In this document: positions 10,850-22,084 of the stretch, piece after piece
Layout: each line of letters starts with the position of its first letter
Numbering within the stretch: the stretch's first letter is position 1
Assembly (NCBI GenBank): GCA_029962745.1
Contig: CM057151.1
Location: 33,228,964-33,292,963 of the forward strand
DNA: 64,000 bases
Source: Echinometra lucunter
Lineage: Eukaryota; Echinodermata; Echinoidea; Camarodonta; Echinometridae
Reading direction: 5' to 3'
The notes under the pieces: model-generated
The model's input: the letters and a program-made list of their open reading frames with translations, nothing else
Database searches by the model: none
Told to the model about the DNA's origin: nothing
Program-made: the position numbers and the translations under genes

Positions 10850-12877
10850 AACATGTCTATTGTTACTCAGAGCATTACACATCCTGTTGATTATTCTTCT
10901 GGTGAACACCAATTAAGCCTGATCATTACTTAACACCCTTTTTAAACAGCAAAGCACTACTTTTTGAAAACTTCTTCACAGAGGCTTCTCCGCAAGTGAA
11001 CAAGTAGCCTTGGCTTATTGCATTCCTTTTATTGATTCATAAAAGGTGATTAAAAAAAGTTAGCAATGCCTTGAGACATGCAGCCCCGCGGAGACAGTAC
11101 TCCTTACCTAATCATTAGGGCAGTTAACTTTCTTGTTGTTTTTCGAATCACAGATTGACAAACCATGACAGAACGAATGGTATGAAAGCATAGGCTATTG
11201 GTAACAAGGCACAAACTTTTGAAAATTCCCTTTGGCGTTCGACTCTGCAATAATATTAGTAACATTTATGAACACAAGAAGAGTACACTTAATTAAGATA
11301 GAAAGACGATACGCAAACAAATTTCTTTACATAGAAATAAGAGCACTGGTATAACAATACTTAAAATGCGACAATATTGTAAAACATTAAAGGGGGGCAA
11401 GATGCAAACCAATATCCTTTCGTAAAGTGATTATTATAACCGTTACTGAGCCCATCTCATTTTATGGTGAATCATCGGGGATGAAAATAAGGCCACCCCC
11501 CCCCTCCCCCGAAGGGAAAATATTGAGTAATTTATCTCCGATCCCATGGTGACACTCATGAATGGCAAAAAAGCTGTACCATACGTTTAATGTCGTTACA
11601 AATAATTACAACGAAGAATAATATTGTAGAATAATACAAATATTTCACAATTTTCTCCTTAAGCTTCTTCATTTTACTAAAACATTGCCCATAGCATATG
11701 GGCAATTCCACAACATATGGGACACGGAGCTCAAAATTTGAAATTGCACTGTACCCTGTTAAGTCCAAATGAAAATCTAAAATTACTACATGGTCTTCTT
11801 TTTCTTTCAAATAAACACACGACACTTTCAAATAAACACACGACACTCACACGACTTACCCGACCGTTTATCAAGAGCTTATTTGTACAAGAGAACATCT
11901 TGCATTTGGGATGTAGGCCTTATGGGGTCACCCATAACAAATTTAATGTGACTGGTTGCATGTTAATAAGCAAACCAAAATCCCTTTCACTTCCCTCCCC
12001 ACATATTAATGAAAAAATATATTGGTCAAATAAACAAAGAAATTTATAGACCTCATTCAGACACTTTTTTATCAGTGACTCACAGACAACATATGACCAT
12101 CTTATCTGTTACTTTGCAATGAAAATAACATTAATAGATGGTAATTAAACCTTCATAGGGCCCCCTAAAAGGACTTGTATACTCACCTTTTTTCACCCTG
12201 TACTTTCCTTGGCCAGGGACTTTTGTTAATTCTTTTTTTCTCTCTCTCTCTCTTCAGACTCACTCATAAATCTCATATGAAGAGCTTATCCTGGGCTAAG
12301 GAAAAACTAGCTATTCACACTTGCATTTTCTTAATACCTTACTTTCCGAAAGATATCCCACACGAAAATTTAACTCCTCAATAAGCGTTCATAACAATAC
12401 ATATCCACGAATACCTTAGGCTTTGGGCCTCGTCCACATTGTTTAACCCAGGATTATTTTTCCTCCTGTCTACATTCGCTTCCTTGCTACTGTAATTGTG
12501 AGTGTTGATTAGCACCATAATCTGTGGGGCTAGCCCACTTTTGCAAAAACAAGTGTAAACAGAAAGTGGGCCGAGGAAACTCCAGTACTATTTGGTAGGG
12601 CTAAGGTTCCCACTTGACCCTATCGATAGTCCGGGACCCTAGCAAACATTTGCAGGTGTAAAAAGGGCTTATAAAGTACTGTTTTATCATTACTATTAAA
12701 ATCCATCTAAAGTCAACAAAATTACCGACTAAATGCTCTGAACAATCAAGACACACAGAATGGCCCTGAAGTTCTAAAAACAGGGATACAGCCTTGCATC
12801 AACACAGAGTTGGAGAACTGCAGAGCACTAAGGGAGAAACACTGATCATCGAGGGGGAAGGGCTTTGATTAGAATAC
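10850..12877. other. gene-free stretch, probable RFX intron
   Basis: AT-rich with a C-rich run near 11494-11508 and a short tandem copy of CTTTCAAATAAACACACGAC near 11805-11845. No coding exon with splice signals was recognised. The region lies immediately downstream of RFX-like exon B on the gene's strand. Confidence 0.5.
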
Positions 12878-12969
12878 CTTTTGCTGGATATGTCCTGTTC
12901 AGGGCAGCCTGAAGGAAGCTGAAGATACAGCAACAGCTTCTGCTTGTCATCTAGTTTCCTGATGTCAGC
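12878..12969 (-). CDS. RFX5/RFX7-like transcription factor, exon B (partial gene)
   Basis: A 92-nt minus-strand exon preceded by a pyrimidine-rich acceptor ending TTTCCAG and followed by the donor GTATTC. The in-frame translation starts ADIRKLDDKQ and continues KLLLYLQLPSGCPEQ. Human RFX5 and RFX7 carry a near-identical LYLYLQLPSG segment upstream of the winged-helix DNA-binding domain; in RFX5 this leucine-rich stretch supports oligomerisation and complex assembly. The exon begins in phase 0, continuing directly from exon A at 14213-14246, and ends two bases into a codon. The following DNA-binding-domain exon was not found in the window. A processed copy is unlikely because both introns are present. 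Which of RFX5 or RFX7 cannot be decided. Confidence 0.8.
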
Positions 12970-14212
12970 CTGGAAAGAAGATAAAAACACATGAAGAAGA
13001 GCACAGGGTACATTCATGCAATTTTTGCAGCCAGAAACATGAACATGAATCATCATACAAAATAACGTTTTGAAACATCGTTTCTGCTGGATAGCGTTCA
13101 TGCAATTTTAGGTTAAAGCTGATTCTGGCTTAAATCATGCTCTGCTTCTGTGCAGCTTACTGGGCAGTTTGATCCCAAGAGCAAAGCTCAACTTCAGCCC
13201 TCATTTTTCATCATTTGTCATTTCATTATCATTGCTTCTTTTCTTCTTTTTCTAGTTACGCCTATAAGCATGTTATCATCTTTGTTGTCTATCATTCCCT
13301 ATGCAGTCCTTTTTCTTTGTTTTTTGTCTTTCCTTATATTATTCTTTGTTTTCATCCTTTATCTCATTTTCCTTTCCACTTATGATCTTCTTTCATGTCA
13401 TAGTATCATTTCCCTCTTTTGTTTCCTTATGTTTTCCTTTATTTCCCCCTTTCATTTTTTCTTCTATCTTTTTTCTATGTATTTCTTTCTGTCATCTTCT
13501 CTTTCTGTCTCTCTGTATGCTATTCTTTGTTTGGATCTATCATCTTTCCTTTCTGTCTTTCATTTAGTTTTCTATCATTTTATTCTTCAATCTTTTTTCT
13601 TTCTGTCCTTTTTCCCCCTTAAGTTTCACCTTCTTTCATATTTTCTTGTCGTTCCCTATGTATTTCTTTATTCTTTATCTTCTCTTTTTGTCTTTCCTTA
13701 TGTTATACTTTGTTTTTGTCTTTCCACCATCTTTGCTTTATGTCTTTCATTATTTAATTTTTTTATCTCTTTTTTTTTGTTCCTTCTATTTCCCTTTATT
13801 TGCCACCTTTTTTCATTTTGGGGGGATCTTTCTATCATCTTGCCTTTATCTTCCATCATGTTTTCCTTTGTGTTTTTTCTATTTACCTTTATCTTTCCAT
13901 ATCACCTGTGTATGCACAGGTGATACACTGCATGTAAATTGCTATCTTTTAGAAATAACTAGTACTTAGAAGAGTGAAATACATGTATGTGAGCATACAG
14001 TGTATCACAAAACTTTGATATTTACAGTAACAAGGCTATCCCGCAAAGAGTGCACTGGGAACCCTATGCACACGAACTACCAGTCCTTAAAAAATCAAAA
14101 TGTTTTTTACTTTACATCATTTTGTTGTTGTTTTTTTATTAAGACAATTTAGGACATTAAGTAAACATGACTTAAAACCACTTTACAAGCCACAATGCTG
14201 TATTTCACTTAC
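12970..14212 (-). other. intron between RFX-like exons A and B
   Basis: A 1243-nt intron with GTAAGTG donor and TTTCCAG acceptor on the minus strand. More than half is the polypurine (sense strand) tract at 13205-13905. Confidence 0.75.
13205..13905 (+). repeat. long polypyrimidine (CTTT-like) tract
   Basis: About 700 bp dominated by T and C on the plus strand, made of decayed TTTC/TTCT/CTTTCTGTC words. It creates long hydrophobic open frames (F, L, S, I, Y) that are composition artefacts. On the RFX sense strand it is polypurine. Confidence 0.85.
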
Positions 14213-14246
14213 CAATAAGCTGTCTATCTTCTGCTTCGAATCAGGG
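14213..14246 (-). CDS. RFX5/RFX7-like transcription factor, exon A (partial gene)
   Basis: A 34-nt minus-strand exon with acceptor TTCTTTCAG and consensus donor GTAAGTG. One base completes a codon, then PDSKQKIDSLL, which splices in phase 0 to exon B. The joined pattern K-x-x-I-x-x-L-L followed by the LYLQLPSG helix parallels human RFX5/RFX7, where a short helical segment (VQNKVEGIL or VQSKVDCIL) sits at the same distance. Very short, so it would be missed without the neighbour; the splice sites and phase agreement support it. Exons A and B total 126 nt, so skipping both keeps the frame. The upstream N-terminal exons were not identified. Confidence 0.72.
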
Positions 14247-14379
14247 CTGAAAGAAGAAGAGAAAAGAAGGAAACGATTATCAGTATCATATCTTGCGTGT
14301 TCTGCCAATGGGGCAGGTCCACATACTACAGTGTAAACGCCAGTTCCTTCACCACTAGTGCTGGTATCGAAAGGCTTGA

Positions 14380-14456
14380 TGTTGACAGTGTTGTCGACAT
14401 ATGAAGTGTCTTTAACACTGCCGACATGTCGACCAGCATGCTCTGATGTCGACATA
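14380..14456. repeat. cluster of GTCGACAT palindromic motifs
   Basis: GTCGAC palindromes occur three times within about 65 bp (GTCGACATATG, ACATGTCGACC, TGATGTCGACAT). The same motif recurs near 16863 and 54379-54420, suggesting a dispersed repeat. Confidence 0.5.
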
Positions 14457-14713
14457 AAAGGGGTCTTTTTTGTATGTCACGGTCAAACACTAGAAATATA
14501 AAGCTTACCTGGCAAGTTACATACAATCATCACCACAAATTATTGCCAATAGAAGGCAAATTTATCAGCGCAGCATAAGCACCAACGATCGCGGCATTCA
14601 GAGCTAGAGAGCTAGCTGCACACACTGACAATGACATGATAATCCACTGCACCTAACCTCTTCGCTTTCCTCACATACTATACATACTGGTAGATGAAAG
14701 CAGCAGTGAACGC

Positions 14714-14763
14714 GTGGTCTCCCATCCAAGTACTAACCGCCCTCTATGCTGCTTGACTTAAGC
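14714..14763 (-). repeat. 5S rRNA-derived fragment
   Basis: The minus strand reads TTAAGTCAAGCAGCATAG and then GGTTAGTACTTGGATGGGAG followed by ACC. This is the 3' half of the 5S rRNA internal promoter region (intermediate element and C box). The 5' third of 5S and its 3' end are absent, so this is a pseudogene fragment or the head of a 5S-derived SINE (SINE3 type), not a functional gene. Confidence 0.75.
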
Positions 14764-15029
14764 AAACAACTGGTTAAAGAACCGTATTTCTTCTCACGGA
14801 CCATAGATTTATACACGCTGAAGTCCTTGCTAAATTTTTATTCTCAATTTCGAATCACACGTTTAGAAGATGTAGAGAATAAAAGGGTGGCTGAGCAAAT
14901 TAAAGAACTTGTATTTGTTAGGGTGATCTTCAAACTGGCTTCGAGTGTACTGCTTAGCTTACAGTATGTACATTGTACTTCTCATTGGCTTGTTGATAGA
15001 CATTTCGGGAGCGACTTTATGAGATATTG

Positions 15030-16620
15030 CATACTTGCCAACATTTGAAATCTAAAAAGAGGGACAAATTTGGCTGGGGGTCCAGGGGGCCGCTTAGGCC
15101 CCCGACTTGGTTCAGGGGCAGCGCCCCAATGGGGGTCTCAAGGGGGCAACGCCCCCTTGAAGTTGAAAGAAAAATAGCACTATGGAGGGCCATTAGATGC
15201 TTAAAATGATACCAGAATCATGTAATATAGACACTCTACACACATGGAGAAGCAACTTATCAAGGACCACTGGAGACCTGAAATCTTCCAGCATCTCCAA
15301 AGTTGATTTCCAACAACATAATACCTGTAGAAGAAAAATTATACAAGTGTCAGCAATAGTGCATGACCTGCTACACCCGACTGGTGTTGAGAAAATGCTT
15401 TAGATTTTGGATTTGATTTTTACTTTTCTTTTTTTTTTAAATCTAATAACAAATACATGTATGTACTTCAAATTTGTGCACAACAGAATGGAAATCTCTT
15501 GTTTAATTAGATTACTCAATTCAGTTTCAAAAAAATTTACGAGTAAATATGCTGCAAAGGAAAAGTATCAACATGAAATTAGTATTTTGCATATACATAT
15601 CATCCTTTAAATTAGAAGACACTCTACATGTATACTGAAAAACATATGACTAAACTATGCAGCTCAATGCAAGAATTTAATTTTTCTCAATTTGCTCAAA
15701 ATTTAAAAATATAATATATGTTCATCTTGTGTTGAATATCTCTCTAATTGTATGAAAATTGATAAAATCACTTTGCAAAATTGAACAATTTCCAGATATG
15801 CTTTCTTTCACTTGTCTTTATTTTCACTGAAAACAAATAAAGTGAAATATTAATAAAGACATTTCAGTGATATCACCACAACCATGCCCTCAAACATACC
15901 AAATTACATGTAAATCGCATTGAGATCCGCCTTTTCATTGTCGATGTGTTTTTTCTTCTCGGTGTGCCTTCTTATATCATTAGCTCCTCCACTTGAGATT
16001 TTTATGTCCTGCCGGCAACACATGCAAAATGCAAATTCAACGCCTTTCGTGCTTGGCTTTATGAAAGGAAATCATTGTTTGTACTCCTCTTTAAATTTCT
16101 GCAACCGTTTTCCACTCATTTTTGATCAAATCCTCTCCAGTTTTGCGAAATAATTCCGTTAAATCCACGATCGTCACATACCCCGTGCACAGCTCAGCAA
16201 GCGTTAATACATGTCCCACATATAGAGATCGGTGCTGTGCATACATGCATTGTGCACATGGCACTCCGCATCGCATGCGAACAAACCACGTTTTCGCAGT
16301 CACATGTGTACACCCAGTCACACAGTGGAAAATCAACTTGGGAGAGCGATCGAAACTTGACATACCGTACATGTACCATCGGTCAGTTTCGTTGGTGGGA
16401 CTGTAACATTACGTGTATCGATAGCTCAAACCCGGAAGTCATAGACAATACTGTACATTTCGTATATATAGAACACGCGCAAACACTTTTTTCTCTTTTT
16501 TTCTTTATTGATTTTTTTTTTTTTGTCTAGGTTCAAAAATCGGAACATTCCGATTTTACTGCTCTAAAAAATTTTAAAAACGGGACAATTTCGATAAAAA
16601 CGGGACAGTTGGCAAGCATG
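15030..16620. mobile_element. 1591-bp TIR element, 6-bp TSD ATATTG
   Basis: Termini CATACTTGCCAAC and (reverse complement of the right end) CATGCTTGCCAAC differ at one of 13 positions, and ATATTG flanks both sides exactly (15024-15029, 16621-16626). Subterminal GGGACAA words occur at both ends. A GC-rich hairpin zone (GGGGGTCCAGGGGGCCGC...) lies at 15074-15160, and a TGCACATG/ATGCAT-rich zone at 16195-16400. No transposase is present. The 6-bp TSD and CA...TG ends suggest a hAT-related group, but this is not proven. Confidence 0.85.
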
Positions 16621-17222
16621 ATATTGTCGCAATCAAAAACTTGATTTTTCAGAATCTTTGGGGCTTTTAGGGTCATTTCAGGGGCAAAATTCGCCTGCCA
16701 CCCTCATGTATCTTTTGACTGAGGCTGTCGGTGCGGACATTGTGCATATGAAGTTGGGAAGTCTTTTGTACTTGTACTGGGTGAGGGTAGTGTGAAGTGA
16801 CTGGAGTTTGGACTGTTTGACTTGCATCATCATATGTTGATGTTGTGAATATCTTTGAAGCGACATGTCGACATAGATTTTTTTAACCAATACCAGCACT
16901 GTTCACCACCCTTTCCCATCTTTCAACTTCCTCTTCATGATGTCATACGAAAGTCTAGTCATCTGTTACCTCGGACACCATTCCCCCTTTTGCCATTCAT
17001 TTTCCCTTCTAGTACATCTTGCAGCATATTGTGTCCCTTAAAATCCAATTTTGTTCTGACCTCCAATTGTTTTCCTCAGGATCCTTTCGTCATTCATTCT
17101 CTTTCATACTTCCCCATTAGTGACTTTTTAAATAGATAATTAAGGTCAAGGAATAGGATACCATAAATGACACTGGAGTTCACCCTATTTGGTCCTTTAA
17201 TCTCTTTTTATCTTTAATACTC

Positions 17223-18740
17223 CAGGGCATAAATTAATTGACGGCCATTGAAGGCCAGGCCATCGATGCCCCTACGACTGGCCGCAATGCCCTCCAAAAA
17301 AATGATCAATTCACGGCAAAAAAGGCTGTGCCCTTTTTTTCAAACTGGCCATCGTGCCCTTTTCCATAATTCATAAAATGCCCTATTCCCGACTTAAAAT
17401 CAACCATTACCGAGGCTGGTATATACAGTGTAAAACCAAGGCCTACTTACTACTAACAGATAATTTTAATCGAAAACGCGCCTCCCATCCTTGCGAGCAA
17501 GCTCCCCTGTTTCTGTACTGCGTAAGAATTGTTTCATCTCGCGTCGGTATCTAGTAATCCGCACATACACACAACATACCTAGCTGTACATATTTTGCTT
17601 ATTGTTTGGGAAGGTTTGTTATTTATTTCATGTTGTGGATGCGTAGTTCGTGTTTATGATGTTTTCAATGAAATCTTTTGTTGACTTCAGCGAATCAATC
17701 GCACTAGTGTTCGTGTATTCACGTACTGTATGGTACCATAGTTGTGCCTGTGGCTGTGGTGCAGTGCCTGGCTAGGCCTAGGCTAGTATGCGCTGCAGTG
17801 GCTGTGCAGTGATTTTGTAGTGTTTCGGCCCTGTTATTTGAGCTTTGAGTTTAGAAGTTTAACTCATATTTTTTGTCTGTTTGAGTGAATTTAGAAGTGG
17901 TTCTTTATTTTTTTTACAGATATCTCTGTGGCTTTGCTGATTTTGTTTGATTTTATTTGACCTAAGGCTCTCCTGTTCCAAGCCGAGTGCTTCGCCTTCG
18001 AGTCGATTTTGCTGTAAGTGTGTGCCTGTATGTGACTGTTGATAAAGTGAATGACCAACTTCTTTGTACGTCACCCGCGCCTGTCATTTTAGAAAGCCTT
18101 AAAATTGATAAATGAAAATGATGTGTCTTTCTGCTTTGTTGATAATGAATTCTAAATTAATTGAATGAAATCATTTTGTGAATTGCAACCAAGTATTGTG
18201 CAAAGAGAACCTGCTGAACATGTGTTTCCTTTTCTTTGTTTTCCTTCTTTCTTTTTTCATCTTTCTGAAAGACATTTGCACTCTTGGCCCTGATGAAAAA
18301 AAAACAAAAAAACATATGGATTGCCATGTAAAGGAAGGACATGCATATTACTAACCCTGAAAACACTGAATATAAATACTAACATTTTTCCCGCTTACTC
18401 TAATCAGTATGGAAGGATTTTAAAGAAACCATTCATGGATAAATCCCACCATAACTCGCTAAAATGGAACTAACATTACTGCATAATTAATCCCATTTTC
18501 TTTCAGGTTTATTCGATATAAAGTCCAAAACACACTACCTGCAGGAAAATTTATATTTTCAGAGGCTGTTGCGAATGAAAAATCATTTTGATACACTTCT
18601 TTTTTTTTAAGTACGCAGAAAAAAAATTTGGCCTTCGATGCCCTTTTAAAAAAATGACTTTGGCCTTGGTGCCCTTAAAAATTTGAGGCATTTTAAGGCC
18701 AAACTGGCCTTGCCCTAAAAATTACAAAATTTAAGGCCTG
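17223..18740. mobile_element. 1518-bp TIR element, 6-bp TSD ATACTC
   Basis: Starts CAGGGCATAAATTAATT and ends (reverse complement) CAGGCCTTAAATTTTG, flanked by ATACTC on both sides (17217-17222, 18741-18746). Both subterminal zones are rich in GGCC and TGCCC words. No coding sequence was recognised; non-autonomous. A fragment with similar GGGCATC...GGCC words sits inside the element at 28566-29283. Confidence 0.75.
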
Positions 18741-19154
18741 ATACTCTAAAAACTGACATTCTAACATTTGCATTTGATCAATTTAAGTACAGGTATAAAA
18801 AAAGGTATTTCTTATTTATATCTGATATTCTTCACACTATCTCTGATGTTTTTTCTTCATTTTTCTGCTCATTTCAAAGGATGGACTTCCATTGAACACA
18901 TTGTTATCACTGAAATATTCTATCAATCATCTCTTCACATATGGTTACATTACAAAACGGCATAATAAGAAATAATCTATAACATAATTCATGACGTCAT
19001 AGCTGAAATGAAAATACCATTTCATCAATATGCGCACTCACACAATTTGTTGTATATTAACTTCTATTTATGTTTACATTTTGAAAGGATTGTAAGTAAA
19101 CCTTCAATGCAGCTTATTGAGCTAAAATGTAGGTGTCCGGAGCACAATAAAAAA
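18741..19154. other. gene-free spacer
   Basis: AT-rich, includes a CRE-like TGACGTCA at 18992-18999. Nothing else recognisable. Confidence 0.4.
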
Positions 19155-20902
19155 GCATCAAAGCTACAAAAGATCAGAAAAATACATCAGCATAACAGAA
19201 ATGAGATTTATTTTTGTTAAACACATTAGTGGAAAAAAATCTAAGTATACTGGGAAAAGAAATGTGTCATTTTATTCCACATGCAGCAAAAATAATATGA
19301 AAACTATGAGAAGCAAACGACAGAACAAAAGTTAAATCGTAACTAGAATAATTTCAAATATGAAATACAATGTATGTTCATCGAATCGGTCTAACATTTC
19401 TGATTGATATGATTTGGAAAAGGTCTTTAATTATTAGTACATCCGATAGCGGATTGGATTGCACAGACTTACATGCATGTACAAAAGTTGTCAAAAACGA
19501 TGTGCATGTAAGTGAATATGAAATATTTTGTACACATAAAACATAAAAGAAATGAAATTTATTATTATTTTTGTTACACACTCATGGAAAGAAATTACAA
19601 GTCTGCTGGGGAAAGAAGTGTGTCATTATAGTTCCACATTCTGAAAAAAAAAATACTATAAATACTATAAAGCCCAAAAGTGAACGAAAGAACAAAAGTT
19701 AAATCGTATCTAGAAGATTTGAAACACATGTACATGTACGTGCGTATGCGAATCACTTTATCTTTTAGACTGCAAAATGGCGATGCATATTACTGCAAAA
19801 TACATAAATAAAACTCTTCACAAATCAATGCCTTGTTAATGCTAGCTGTACTTAGTCTTATGAGCGCACGCAAGGTTTTGGAATCTCACTCGCGTCTTTC
19901 GTTACATCTACCGAAAGCTTCAGCTCCGGAGCTGCTACGTAGCTCATACTAGACGTCGCCCGCTATATGAATACGTCTTGTTTCAGCTCCAGGTTAAACC
20001 ACGTGGGATTGTTGTTGATATATAAAGGTCAAAAGCGCACTACAACAGCAAAACAGTTTGCTCAACAAAACAAAATGCATTAAAATGGCCAGTCTATTAT
20101 TTCATTACCGGATTTTAAAATGAAATTAGTAGGTCTATTACTTTAAAAACCATACTGATTTAAGCGAAGATTTATTGGACTTTCGAAGAAGAAAAAAAAC
20201 AAAACCGCAAAAATGACAAGAAGAGAGGGGAGCAACTGGGAGTTTAACGAGGTCAGAAATTACTGCAGAGTGACCGATTCGGTGTGAATACGCAGACAGA
20301 ATTTGATACGGTGTAACACGGGGGTAACTTGCCCACTTTGAATGAATTTGAAACGGCTTTACATCGGGAAAGGCGCTCCGAAGCAATTTCGCAGCAAATT
20401 TGAAAACCAGTAAGTATAGATGCGGTATGCGGCATAAGAATTAACATTTTTATTGCAATGTTTTAATTTCAGCAAGCTCCTTCAGGGAGAGCGGCGAGCT
20501 CTTAACTATACTTCGAACGGAACGCTGAGGCGCGTGAGATCCGAAGAGTTTAGGGAACTATTATAAAATGTACAAGAATGTTATGTCACGTTCGCAAAAT
20601 GATATCTAGTGATGTTTAGTGCTCCAAGAATCCTCGAGGTACATCGTTAATCCGACCGTTCGCACACATTCACCGATCATTAATCCGACCGTTCACATGC
20701 ATTCAATGATTATCGATCGGACCGTTCGCTATTGCCGTTCGGTCGCACTTCCTTTTGGCGATCAGACAATGAAATCCAGGGCACTTCCTTACTGCTTCAC
20801 TGGCTGCATTCCGAACCCGTTCAAACGGGGCCTATTGTCTTCATTTTTAATCCGCGTTCAGAACGGGATCGCACGGTAGCTGGAATAAATCTCTTGTGCC
20901 TT
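19155..20902 (-). mobile_element. copy R of the AGGCACAAGAG inverted repeat
   Basis: Reverse complement of 5440-6676, with the same terminus (AGGCACAAGAG, preceded by TA on its own strand). Relative to copy L it carries about 420 bp of extra sequence (roughly 19738-20163) between the GAAACACATG and GAAGATTTATTGG words, and a short local duplication of TTAATCCGACCGTTC near 20645-20690. It may be the partner TIR of copy L, or an independent insertion in the opposite orientation. Confidence 0.75.
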
Positions 20903-22084
20903 ACATAACACTCGCACAAGTCTTCAGAGGTTAGCATCTTCAAAGCAGCCAATCACAGAAGATGACGCATTTCCATACATGGAAAACTTGATTGCCCTTT
21001 TAAAACTATGAACGTGATGAAGTTCATCTGATTCATTTTAATCATAATGATAAGTGTCAAGATCATTCCTTTCATTTGTTTAACACTATACAAGTTCAAT
21101 TGATTTAGGAGAAATAATTACAATTGTTCTTTTGATATTTTCTTTACATTCTGCTTTCTTCAGTAAAGTATTGATACTGCATTTTATAGATATCACTTAA
21201 ACACATTAGCTATTTTCAGTTTCACTGGTACAATGGTCAACAAGAACGTTAATTATATATTTAATTTGATAATGCGCACTGATGCGAGAAGTATGCTCAA
21301 AGAGTTTAACAACTTAGTTGATTCAGTGTTGATTACTTCTGACAAGTAATGAGAATATACATCGCAAGAGATATAAGGTAATTCGTATTTGGCATTTCTT
21401 CTTATCATTTTTATTCCCGCAAATACATGCCGTTGAGTTCAATTAACGAAACAAAAGGGTGATATGGAATGTATTCGTTTGATGCCTACATTCTTATTCC
21501 AAAGTAATAATCTCCACTCACATCGAATATTAATGACAGCTTTCGCAAAACAAAATTGTGATTTTGCGATGTCAATTTCATCGTACAGTGTATCATAATT
21601 ACGATTGACCAAATCATATTCATAAATTCAATTTTCATTATGCAGTTTTTAATGAAGACATTTTGTTGCGAACATCTGAAATCTTGGTTCATTCATGTCT
21701 GGAAATGTATTTAATGACTACCTTCAAATCAACGACCGTACAGAAGGTTTGCAAAACGAAAGATACAAACATCTATGTTTGTCATTAAGATCTTCTTTCA
21801 ATGGAATATGAGATAAATTCTAAGAATAATCTAATATAGACAAGCGAGACTGCTTTATTTGTTCAAGCAAAGAAAGGCCCCTGAATCAAGGCAACTTAAA
21901 GTGCCGACGTTTTTAAAACAAAAAGGGTGAACTAGGTATGTCTAGAGCAGGAAATACTGCCGTATCATTATCCGACAGATGGGATGAGTGGTCGTCTTTA
22001 AAATTTATTTATCAGTGGGGGCTCAAAATGAGCAAAGCAGAATTCATTGTAACGTTCGGCACTTGGGTTTAAGTGCTTTTGTTT
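20903..22084. other. gene-free spacer
   Basis: AT-rich; no splice-flanked exon or repeat terminus that I can support. Confidence 0.4.

Noticed and set aside
13150..13969. Long hydrophobic open frames that resemble membrane proteins
   Set aside because: They are products of a decayed polypyrimidine repeat; several frames are open at once and composition alone explains the F/L/S/I content.
5440..20902. Polinton/Maverick identity for the 15.5-kb inverted-repeat structure
   Set aside because: Size and AG start fit, but no polymerase B, integrase or capsid sequence is present and no 6-bp TSD was found.
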